From: Purpureocillium takamizusanense
Taxonomy: Eukaryota; Ascomycota; Sordariomycetes; Hypocreales; Ophiocordycipitaceae
Length of the DNA stretch: 64,000 nt
Assembly: GCF_022605165.1 (NCBI RefSeq)
Contig: NC_063080.1
Coordinates: 62,001-126,000, forward strand
Direction: 5' to 3'
Below, piece by piece: positions 55,074-64,000 of the stretch (position 1 is the stretch's first letter; every line of letters begins with the position of its first letter). The position numbers were made by a program, and so were the translations under genes. The notes below the pieces were generated by a model that made no database searches, was not told where the DNA came from, and saw nothing but the letters and a program-made list of their open reading frames with translations.

Positions 55074-56202
55074 GATAGACTGTTATTGGAATACCACTAA
55101 CGCGCAGCCTGCGGCATGCTGTTCGCTTTCAAGAATGAGAGTCAACTCGAAGTCAGGATTTTGACTTTGATGAGAGGTCGTGACCAAGGAACCTCTTCAC
55201 ACCGCACTGAGAAGCTACTGACAACTATGCCCCAGCCTTGGAAAGACAACCAAGAGAGGGGGAAGGTCCAGCGCTTCGAGGCAACGCAACAGACATATGA
55301 CATTCATTATATATGACTTAACCGAGCAAGCAAGACCCTCAGAGCTGGAGAATGATCGCAATTCTGGCTTCTTACAGACCGTACCCTCACAGGAAAGTCA
55401 CCAAGTTCGTCTCGACAGCCCTGAAGTTGTGATCTACTGAAGCGTGCATGCGAATTAAGCCATGGGGGACACGAACGTCGTGCGGTGCAGTCGTTGGCCG
55501 AGGGGTGTGTGCGAGAAGCCCTGCCGCCTCTCCTTGCCGCCCGGCTACAGGGATGGCGCGGCTGGAAGCCACAAGGCGTAATTAAGTCGGTAGGCGCTGG
55601 TTGGATGGTCTGTGGACTTTTCAAACGTTGCCGAGCCGTCAATTGCTCGGACTGGTCTGGTCCGATCCGAACGCGACCAAGACTCGTAAAGACAACATGC
55701 GTTAGATTACGCCCGTCTTAAGTGATTGATTGCGACTTTGGACTGGGAGGCAATCTGCGGTCTGGCTTTTGTTCTCACGTCTTGAATCTTATTATACCAT
55801 GGTTCTAGCCGAGGTTTCTCGTTCGTCAAATGATACTGACAAAGCCACCAAAGCTCCGTGGGGCAGATGGTCATTGTTCACCAGCTTGAATTGTGTTCTG
55901 ATAGACTTCTTCCAACCGAAGGCCCGGAATTGTCATGTCCCTGACGCTGGTGTTGACACTGGGCACATGGTAAAGGCATTCTGATGGTGAACGTACGCTC
56001 GGTGCCTGTGGTATCGGATCCTGACCAGTCCTTACCAGTCCTTCCGACGCCGGAGCCATAGTCCCGGGCAGAATCCCAGCAGCCGATCCATCAGAGCAAT
56101 GCCACTGAGCAGCCCTCAAAAGCCCGTTCCTCCGCTGGGTCCGACAACGTGTGCTAAATACCACGGGCCAACGCTCGTCTTCGGTTTGCCTGTGAAGGCA
56201 GT
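55074..56202. other. Gene-free region
   Basis: A TATATATG box near 55308 is followed by a 26-codon ORF at about 55351 (MIAILASYRPYPHRK...) that I cannot support. Otherwise nothing; the right end belongs to the Ulp1-like gene's promoter. Confidence 0.35.
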
Positions 56203-56218
56203 GGCTTCCTGGGAAGCC
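56203..56218. promoter_or_regulatory. Shared palindromic element, copy 4
   Basis: GGCTTCCTGGGAAGCC, an exact 16-bp palindrome, 415 bp before the ATG at 56633. Confidence 0.45.
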
Positions 56219-56443
56219 GCTTGGCGGTTATGATGTGACCAACAGGATCCGGGCAGCTTGGGCTCGACCTATGATATGGATCCCTCTGTTTCACTCAGGA
56301 GTTCTCGGGGCGGGACAGGAGTACGGGAAGGCATTGCTTACTCTTGCCACTACTGCAGGCCTTTAAGCCGCGACCACTGGGTCATGGGTTCAGGCAGGCG
56401 GAGGCTGTACAAGGTAGTGCCTCGGTCTGCCTCCCCAGCTGAC

Positions 56444-56458
56444 GGCTTCCCAGGAAGC
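56444..56458. promoter_or_regulatory. Shared palindromic element, copy 5
   Basis: GGCTTCCCAGGAAGC inside CAGCTGACGGCTTCCCAGGA, 175 bp before the ATG at 56633. A TATATAAG box is at 56541-56548. Confidence 0.45.
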
Positions 56459-56632
56459 TGCCTGGAGGTGTTTTGTGTGGGCGTGCGTTCTTTCACTCCC
56501 AGGTCAACCAGCCAACAACTCTTCGGCAACACACCATGACTATATAAGCAGTCGACCCCTCTCGGCGACTCCGTGGCGGTTCAGCCTTCCTTCCAACCTT
56601 TTTGCACACCCATACGCCACCATTTTGGTACC

Positions 56633-58859
56633 ATGACTTCCAATCCACTCGCAACTCCGGTGTCCCTGAAGACTCGGTTTCATTCTGTGGCCGACAAGAC
56701 TTTGGACTACCCCCTTTCCCCGGCATCCCTAGAGCCCGAGCATGACCTTCAAGCCACTACTTCGAACTCTATTACCGATATCATCGACCGCATTGCGCTG
56801 CTCCCAACTGATCTCGATTACAAACAGGTCGACAGAACTCTAGAGCAAACTCTACTCTATCGCAGCAGCACTGAGAAGAAACGCATCAGAGACTTTGCTG
56901 TGAGACTCGGTAACACCTGCACAGGGTTGGAGCACCAAGAGCCTGAGCAGTCACGCCCCAACTCCTCTCAGTCAAATATTACGCCGCAGCCGAACTCCAT
57001 ATATACCTGCCTCAGATTCGGGACGAAAGAGCCGGAGTCATCGGGCGATATCGACAACGTGAGCACCGAGCCAGGAATGCCGCCTAAGGACTCGGCAGAC
57101 CTGAGCTTCAATAGAAGAAAAACGAGACAGTCATCTCGTCAGGCGAAGCATGAGGCCATCGACCATGTGCAGCACCAAAATGTGACTGCATGGGCTAGAC
57201 GTGCAATAGAGGAATCAGCTGCAGACGCGGTGTCGACGCAGGATGCTCACTCGAAACCAGGTCGAGCTAGCCAAAGTCCCGCCACTTTGCGGGAGGTGAC
57301 GCCAAATTTGGTGACGACGGATTCGAACCCGTTACCCATAGTCGGCCAGTCCATGGACGACTTCGTCGACGACTGCTACGACCAGGTCCGACGCTTAAAT
57401 TCTCCCGAAATTTCGCGGGAGGCATGGGTGAGCCTCGTGTCTTTCATGGAAACCACTCACGTGCGGCCGCAATGGACGGATGGATCAGAATGGCAAGCGC
57501 TTGTCACTAGGGGTCGCGGCGACAAAGACCGTGGATCGATTAAATATGCCCTCACTCTCATATGCTTCGCCAAGTGGCACGAGGGTCAGGTACAAATGAT
57601 CACGACATCATCACAAACCGCCAAACTCAAAGCCGGGCAGGAAGTCTCACGACGGGTCCTCGGCGCAAAACCAACCGCGGAGGACCAAGCGAGACTATGG
57701 GACAGGAGGCGCAGTTCTTTGAACACGCAGTTAGCTCGTGGACGAAAGTGGGCTCGCTTAGTGAAAGAGTTTACTTCGGGCATCCTGCTTGCGAACTTAT
57801 GGTTAGTTGCCTTTCTGACAACACAGAGCTCAGCTGACGTCGAAGAAGGCAACTTGGAAAGACCTCGGAGAACGACCTAGATCAGTTCATTCAAGATCTG
57901 CACGGAGACGAAAACAAGAAAAAGGTCATCGGCCTCTTACAGAGGCAGGTTGACCTTCTCACGAGGACTGGCCGCACGAACGAGACTGTCTTTATATCCG
58001 ACCTGCTCTGCGCGGGGCTTCTGCACCGCAACCTTGCCCCAGAATCCAACGAAAAGGCCGAGGACTTCTGCGAGACCGTTCGAAAATCGGTCGGCGATGC
58101 GCTACTTACTGTCGGCAGCGAATGCCTTGACGCGAAGGCTCTCAATACTCTCGCTCCAAATACTTGGCTTAATGCGAATGTCATCATTGCGGGCCTCACG
58201 GTCTCCGACAGACTCCCTTGGGTCCGGGTCGGGCATTCAGTCCCCATACATTGTGGAGTCGATGCTTTGCGTAGGATCCGTCGGCCGTTCCAAGTCGCTG
58301 CCTCGGAGATCACCGCTTGGCGCAAGGAGACGACGGAGCAACTGGTGTTCTTCTTTGTTCTTTTCCAAAGGTCAAATCACTTCAGCCTCTTAGAAATCAA
58401 CGACAAGGAAAAGACCATCCACCACTACGACTCGATGTGCACTAATGGCAAAGATAACGCCGATATCAAGGTCTGTTTCCGCAATTTGACGCCAGGATAG
58501 AGCTGACAGACAAGAAGGCGGCATGTGCAAAAGAATTTCCCCAGCTTAGGTACTGCGAAGAAGTATGTATCTCTGATATCTGAAATCCGACCATACTAAC
58601 CCGCATGCAGCCCGTGACACAACAAGAGGACAGTCATAGCTGCGGCCCCATTGTTATGAAGATGGCCCGGCTGCGAATGACGGGACAGGCCCCTCCAACG
58701 ACCTATGACCCTGAAAGCCTCCGCCAAGAAGCTATCAGGGTCTTACGCTTGGCATGGTCGGATGGTATTTTGTGTCGCCAACCAGGCAGCTCGACGGGGA
58801 AAAGGAAGCGAGCTGATGTCGAGCCCGCCAAGAAGAGGATGAAAGCCTACGAGAAGTAG
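56633..58859 (+). CDS. Ulp1-type SUMO protease homologue (peptidase C48)
   Basis: Four exons: 56633-57801, 57849-58470, 58518-58562 and 58611-58859; 694 aa. Introns of 47, 47 and 48 bp: GTTAGT...GAAG, GTCTGT...AAG with a CTGAC branch, and GTATGT...GCAG with ACTAAC. The N-terminal 390 aa are disordered. The C-terminal catalytic domain has QRSNHFSLLEIN (His), TIHHYDSM (Asp), VTQQEDSHSCGPIV (Gln and Cys), so the full triad is present. The end GKRKRADVEPAKKRMK is a likely nuclear signal. C48 enzymes cut SUMO or related tags; divergent copies also spread with some DNA transposons, but no transposase is seen here. Two introns have AAG acceptors or an unusual donor, yet all phases agree. Confidence 0.75.
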
Positions 58860-59035
58860 GGAAATGGGTCTGGAAATGGGCATAAACGTAGTTGTCGGGC
58901 AACAAATTTTGGCATTTGGATGAGATATTTCGTATTTCATCTAATAGGGGGCTTGATCCTGCCAGTTCAGCAAAATTCTAGCTGATAAACAGGTTTCTAC
59001 CACTCCGTAGTTCCATTATTGACTCCCGTCGGACG

Positions 59036-59679
59036 TTACTTCAGTTTCGGCAGGAGGGTGTACTCGTAGATGACGTATACAACGATTGACGAAACCAACC
59101 AAGCACCAATGATAACCGTACTGACGATAGCAGTTATCGACCATTGTCCCTCTTGGGTGCCATACACGTTCAGTAGCGTTGATATCAGACCCATTAGCGA
59201 ATGTAGCATGGTTGGTCTTTAGGCGTAAGCTTCGCTTTCGGGGAGAAGGGGAAACAAGGGAGCACATACATGACCAGGTAGCGATTAATCCAGATACGAT
59301 TGTGATGCCACCTCGTCCATAACCATGCGAGGCCCACCGCTGCTATTACGCAGGCAAAGGAAGCGATGAATATGAGGGGAATGTTGCGCACGGCGTGCAT
59401 AACCGCTTTCCCGATATCGCCAGTCTGCTCTGGCGCGTCGAGATACCGTACGGACGAGTATGTAGTCGGCGATACCAGAAAGCCGGCCAAGAGGAGCCAA
59501 GAGAAGAAACCTGCAAGGCCAAAATAGTATGGTTTGATCTCTTTATCCATACGGAGAATCATTTTGTCGTATTCGGTCTGAGAGGTACTGTAGTCGGGGG
59601 GGTCCATCTCGCCCGCCAGGCTTTCTGTGAGTCGAGGGCGGCGAGAGCCCGAGCCAGTCATTGGAATGGACGTTTGCAT
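59036..59679 (-). CDS. Four-TM membrane protein, unknown function
   Basis: Two exons, 59679-59270 and 59216-59036, across a 53-bp intron (GTATGT...TAAAG), 196 aa. After MQTSIPMTGSGSRRPRLTES and DYSTSQTEYDKMILRMDKEI come hydrophobic segments YYFGLAGFFSWLLLAGFLV, LIFIASFACVIAAVGLAWLW, SLMGLISTLLNVYG and ITAIVSTVIIGAWLVSSIVV, ending TLLPKLK. This matches a fungal family of small tetraspanning proteins without known function. It is divergent from the TPR gene at 60048, sharing a 368-bp spacer. Confidence 0.65.
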
Positions 59680-60047
59680 TGAGCATAGAAAAGATAACAA
59701 GACTCGCGAGTATTTGCTAATTTCAGGCTCGAGTCGCGGCAATGAAGCCAACTTAAACACGCGGCGAATCGTTAAAGTAAACCAGGGAAAGGGCGAAGCT
59801 AAGACACTAAAGTTGGCGGGCGAACTGCGCCTTCCCGAGCCGTCGCTTACAGTGGAAGCCAGCCACGACTCTTTTATTTTAATGGGCTCCGCGAAGACCA
59901 CCAACGGAACGCGACCATTGCTCCGGCGCGCAGGTACGTGGCCGAGATCGCAAATTAAGGAAACTCGTCCAGCACATATACCGCCTTGAGTCACTGAAGA
60001 GTTGTGTGACACCCCTTGTCCTGACATCTTCTGGCGAACTTTTAACA

Positions 60048-61244
60048 ATGGACGCAACAGTCGCTCAAGTGTACCGATTAATTGGCATGAAGCGCTCGAA
60101 GGAACGCCAATTGCTGATATCCAGGGCAAGACCCGACGACCTGCCCAAGATATGGAGTATGGCGATGGACGACTTCGCGTCAGCAAAATGGCAGTACCTG
60201 GCGGCGGAGGGACGATTATGTGACGCGCTTGAACTGCAGACGAGATTACTCGGCGATAAGCATCCCGAAACTCTCACCACCTTGACTTATCTCGCTGAGA
60301 CACAGATGAAGCAAGGCAAATACAAAGCCGCGGAGTCATTGTATCGTTATACATTGGCACAGCATCAACGGGTGCTGGGCGACACGCATCCGGAAGTTCT
60401 CGTTACTACCAGTAAGCTCGCAAACGTGTACCACAGTCAAGGCATGTATAGGGACGCCGAGGCCATGCACCGCACAGTACTGGCAGAGCGTCGTCGAATC
60501 CTCGGCGACAAGCACCCAGATACGCTTCAGACTTTGAGTCACCTTGCGTGCATATACTCGAGTGAGGGAAGGTACGACGTGGCGGAGGCGACGCAGCGCA
60601 AGTCCCTGAGCCTACAAAGACATACGCTTGGCAACGAACATCTGCATACTATTGCAAGCGAAAGCATCCTGGCCGGTATCTTGCAGAGACAAGGAGGCTT
60701 TCGAGAGGCCGAAAATCTATATCGCCACGTTTTAACTGCAAGGCGAAAGAAGCTGGGTCCCCGGCACCCAAGCACGCTTTCGAGCCAAGGTCATCTTGCT
60801 GGAATTTTATTGTCCCAGGGAGATTACGAAGGCGCCGAAAATCTGCTCCGCAGTACACTGGATCTACAGGAACAGGTACTGGGCGATCATCATCCGGATA
60901 CGCTCATCACTAGGAATAATATTGCAGACGTACTCGACCGCCAGGGAAAAGTTGTTGAGACAGAGGAGATGTTCCGCGAAGTGTGGGAGCTGCAAAAAAG
61001 GGTACTCGGGCCTGAACACCCTCACACTCTGATCAGCGCGGGCAACTATGCAGGAGCACTCTACTGTCAAGGGAGGTCTTGGAACGCCGAGGCAATATAT
61101 CAGCACGTGCTGGCAGTGCGTCGGCGAGTGCTTGGGGACGGGCATCCAGATACGCTCGTCGCCAAGACCAATCTCGCGCTCGTTCGATACAGCCTGGGAA
61201 AATCTGGACTCTTAAATAAAACAGAACTACGCAGTTCTTATTGA
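60048..61244 (+). CDS. Kinesin-light-chain-type TPR protein
   Basis: 398 aa from ATG 60048; upstream only GTG is in frame. After a short head (MDATVAQVYRLIGMKRSKER) there are about seven 42-residue TPRs with the signature LGxxHPxTLxTxxxLAxxxxxQGxYxxAExxxR, for example LGDKHPETLTTLTYLAETQM and LGPEHPHTLISAGNYAGALY. It has no NB-ARC or effector domain, so it could be a stand-alone TPR scaffold or a fragment of an NLR-like protein. It is intact, unlike the related repeats in the pseudogene at 23886-25268. Cytoplasmic. Confidence 0.75.
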   Translation: MDATVAQVYRLIGMKRSKERQLLISRARPDDLPKIWSMAMDDFASAKWQYLAAEGRLCDALELQTRLLGDKHPETLTTLTYLAETQMKQGKYKAAESLYRYTLAQHQRVLGDTHPEVLVTTSKLANVYHSQGMYRDAEAMHRTVLAERRRILGDKHPDTLQTLSHLACIYSSEGRYDVAEATQRKSLSLQRHTLGNEHLHTIASESILAGILQRQGGFREAENLYRHVLTARRKKLGPRHPSTLSSQGHLAGILLSQGDYEGAENLLRSTLDLQEQVLGDHHPDTLITRNNIADVLDRQGKVVETEEMFREVWELQKRVLGPEHPHTLISAGNYAGALYCQGRSWNAEAIYQHVLAVRRRVLGDGHPDTLVAKTNLALVRYSLGKSGLLNKTELRSSY

Positions 61245-62019
61245 GAAATGTTATTCCATTTGTCGGAATTGCAATAAAGTTGCATATTGTTTGACCAGAC
61301 CATATCTTGCCATGCTGTCAGTACGGAACGCTCCGCTGAGACGCATTTTTAGAACCGTTGGTACGGCGAGGCTACGCACCCTTGCACATTTCTTTTTTTT
61401 TTTGGCCACAGTTGATGCCCCAGCAGGACCAAGCAGTGGATCGCCCGCCAAATGTGTCGAAAATAACGAACGCTTGCAAACTGCAAGGGCGGTGGGTGAG
61501 TCGGCGTGGTGAGTGCGAGGCGACGGGGCTTCCGCCCAGCGGGACCATACGCTCTGGGCTTCACAGCCTGGAAACGGAAGAACCTGAGAACCGCGCATAG
61601 TTGAGAGATGCCTGGTAGTAGATGATCGAATCTGCAAGCTACGCATCCTTCTTTAGGTCACTCGGCAATTTTGACTGGCGGTCATAGACAGCTGCCTGCA
61701 CTGATGCATCCACTGTCCGAATCTGGAGATGCCGTCTCGGTCTGCCCCAGGATCAAACGCCACCAAGATGGCAAATTGAGCATTTGACGACATGCGAAGG
61801 CATGTTGGGCCTGCTACCTGACAATCAATACGCGCAGAGGAACAGTTAAGCTTTCCATTTGTCGTACCTTTGAATCGACGAGTCCGCTCTGGTTAACGTT
61901 ATTTGGTGAGGCAGGAAGGAAGGAACAAGTGTAACGTCGAGGAGCGACAGACCGGTTGCAAAGCCAAACGAGGTGCCAGTTCGGCGGCCTTATATAACTT
62001 CAGTTGACACCAGTGAACG
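61245..62019. other. Gene-free region with a TATATAA box
   Basis: TTATATAA at 61989-61996 could drive a short minus-strand transcript (an ORF MESLTVPLRVLIV begins near 61855), but no complete gene can be built. A T10 run is at about 61391-61401. Confidence 0.3.
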
Positions 62020-62830
62020 TGGCTTGCCCAAACCTGACCAGCTCGCTGCAACAGCACCGCAATTCACGGCGACGGGAGGCATATACATCAACCCCGCGTG
62101 AAGCTGACGTGACAACCTGCACTGGATTGCTTGGACATCAGGCCCCCGAGGCTGGTGCTGGTCCAGGCAGCAGTCGGCGGCTGGCATCTGCCTGGGTTCC
62201 TGCAAGGGGTTCGCATTGCAGGCGGGCGCTTATTCGCTGACTATCATTGGGGGTACCAGTTACCGTCAATGGGCTTCAGTCAGACGCTTTTGTTATCAGT
62301 AACACCAGCGCAGCGCCGCTACAGGCGCGCCACCGCTGCACGCCCTGTTACCGGCAGCTGGAATTCTGGGCTGCCAAGGGATACCAGCCACTGTACCTCC
62401 GGCGCCACGGCGGTTACCAGCCCCCCTTTGCTACCAGACCACTAGCGCCTCCAGGTTACTGGTTCCCCTGAGGCTAATGCTAGGAGCCTACCAGTAATTG
62501 CCCCAACTTGGTTGCCAGCATCTCTGAGCAGCCAGTAAGTCTCACGTTGAACTTACCAGCACCTCCTGGCCCCCAGCAACTGGCGTAGCTCCGGGTGCCA
62601 GCAACCCCAAGTCACTGGCACCGGATTCCGCTCAGCTACCAGCAACCATGCACCTCCACCCATTTCACTACTGGTACCTGCTCCGACCACGCAGATTGTT
62701 ACCAGTTCCTCCGGAGGCGGGGCCCAAGTCCCTGTGCACCCCACGCAAGCCGATTCCCAGCAACCTTACAGAGGCGTTTTGGTTGGGTGCCAGTAGCACG
62801 CTTTCCTGACACCAGCTGCCTGACGCTTAC
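62020..62830. repeat. Array of degenerate TACCAGCAAC motifs, right locus
   Basis: Over about 800 bp the words TACCAG, CCAGCAAC, CCAGTAA, GTTACCAG and TGCCAGCA recur every 20-40 bases, densest at 62250-62830 and mostly in one orientation. Between them the sequence is unrelated and there is no convincing coding frame. The same motif forms the array at 28860-29410, mainly as its complement. Confidence 0.55.
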
Positions 62831-63183
62831 CCAAACCCGTGGGCGATGACCCATGATCCGCCCGACCTTGGCCCCGGAGCGGAAAGAAAACTACCGCTAC
62901 CACCGTGTCGACTGGCAATTCAGTAGAAGATAGACCAGAGAAGGCTATTCCGCTCGCATGTAAGGTAAATGCTCACATACTGTGGCACCGCGTCGGGGTC
63001 GGTGCATCACAAGACAACCTCCCACCGCAACAGCGCACAGCAGCGCGCTACGCGCCCTGAACCACTTAGACGCAGTTGCTAGTGCTATAGAACCGCACCA
63101 GAGACCGTGCCGCGCCAGCAATCACACGCTAGGGTAGAGCAGCCCGAACAGAGCACTCCTAGCGAATTACAGTTCGGTAAACT

Positions 63184-64000
63184 TCAAGTCTCTGTCGCGA
63201 CCTGTAACGCCAGTCGGGTTTGATAGATGGCCAGTTCCGCCCGCCATACTTGCTCATTTGGCCAAGAACTAGCCGCCTGCAAGGGGAGGTTGACCGACTC
63301 GACGGGTCTTAGAACCACGTCATCAACAGGGTGGCATTCTAGCGTCACAGCGCTGGCTTGGATATCAAAGGGCAATCCTTTCCTCACTAAACAGTCCACC
63401 TGTCGCGTGCGGCCGCCGACGTCTTCCACATTGAAAGCGATGATCAGCCCGTCGTAGGCTACAGGCGGAATTTCTCGAAGCGGGACCACTCCCTTCAATA
63501 AGTTAATTGCTGTGGCATGCACATCTCTACTCGGCAGATCGAGCGAAGGGCAGCACGGTAAGAGCATAGTTATATTGCAGCGCATCTTTGTTCAGTATAG
63601 CAAGTTTTGCCGTACATGGTACTTGAAGTCCTCCATACGCGACGCGTAGAGTCTGCTCCTGACATCCAATGCCCCCTCTGACCTCGTAGATAGATATGCA
63701 CACGTGCTGACTAGCTTGGCTGGAATGGCATTCAACGTTCTTGGAACAGTTTCTTTTTCGAGGGTTTGCTCGTCTACCCCCCAGCAGCTCCAGCCATTCC
63801 TGAAGAAATGTTAATTTGAAGAAGGCATGTAAAAAGGGACACTCACACGCATGAATCAGCACTATCGGAGAATATGCTCAAAAGCAAATCCGACGGTCCA
63901 GAAAGCTTCCTCCAGAGATCGCCTATTTTCTTGTACTCCAATACAATGACTCTGCGTATAGAGTCGTCGATAGAATAACCTTGGGCCACGAGATATCTAT
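63184..64000 (-). pseudogene. Unknown gene cut by the window edge, with one in-frame stop
   Basis: Exon 1 enters from beyond 64000 and ends at 63847 (YLVAQGYSIDDSIRRVIVLE; IGDLWRKLSGPSDLLLSIFS). A 47-bp intron (GTGAGT...TTCAG) leads to exon 2 from 63799 (DEQTLEKETVPRTLNAIPAK; RMEDFKYHVRQNLLY). A TGA at 63594-63592 interrupts the frame. The same frame then continues as coding-like sequence (LKGVVPLREIPPVAYDGLII, TLECHPVDDVVLRPVESVNL) to the stop at 63184. TGA could come from CGA. Either a pseudogene with a nonsense change or an unrecognised splice. No domain known. Confidence 0.5.

Noticed and set aside
57305..57345. GGGTTCGAATCC, a perfect tRNA B-box word on the minus strand
   Set aside because: It lies inside the Ulp1-like coding exon and no cloverleaf can be built around it.
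23085..64000. Giant Starship-type element inserted at the 5S locus
   Set aside because: Attractive because some such elements target 5S genes, but the second 5S copy is diverged along its whole length rather than cut, and no tyrosine-recombinase captain gene or target-site duplication is visible in the window.

Overview
The window is nuclear DNA of a filamentous ascomycete, most likely Sordariomycetes and probably Hypocreales (inference). The evidence is short introns (46-300 bp) with GT-AG ends and CTRAY-type branch sites, fungus-only families (DUF1769, DUF1774, LaeA-type methyltransferase, Azf1-like zinc-finger factor, FBXO31-type F-box protein), TATA boxes 40-85 bp before start codons, a 5S rRNA gene standing alone outside an rDNA repeat, and nonsense changes of the kind left by repeat-induced point mutation. 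Gene models below were spliced by eye; exon limits are given in each entry.

Left part (about 0-21 kb): GC-rich, well-spaced housekeeping-type genes. In order: an MFS drug-type transporter (-), a single-pass cell-surface protein (-), a DUF1769 protein (-), a membrane-anchored alpha/beta hydrolase (+) with a short upstream ORF that overlaps its start codon, a Cab4-type phosphopantetheine adenylyltransferase (+), a cupin protein (-), a 5.8-kb stretch with no gene I can support, and an F-box protein (+).

Boundary (about 22-25 kb): a tRNA-Asn(GUU) gene, a full-length 5S rRNA gene, a diverged 5S-like copy, and the broken C-terminal half of an NLR-type protein (NB-ARC end plus kinesin-light-chain TPRs) with in-frame TAG codons.

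Right part (about 25-64 kb): lower-GC, crowded, accessory-looking. It holds a restriction-endonuclease-like/protein-kinase-like fusion, an unknown protein with a degenerate nucleotidyltransferase-like motif, a DUF1774 membrane protein, several small coiled-coil genes, predicted secreted or membrane-anchored small proteins including an eight-cysteine effector candidate, a 48-bp minisatellite, an Azf1-like transcription factor, a degenerate Ras-like P-loop protein, a three-exon unknown protein, a LaeA-like methyltransferase, a Ulp1-type SUMO-protease homologue, a four-TM protein, a TPR protein and a gene running off the right edge.

The most striking unexplained features are (1) a near-palindrome, GGCTTCCCAGGAAGC, found about 170-190 bp upstream of four unrelated accessory genes, and (2) two long arrays of a degenerate TACCAGCAAC-type motif near 29 kb and 62.5 kb. 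No recombinase, transposase, PKS or NRPS gene was found, so the right part is not proven to be a mobile element or a biosynthetic cluster.
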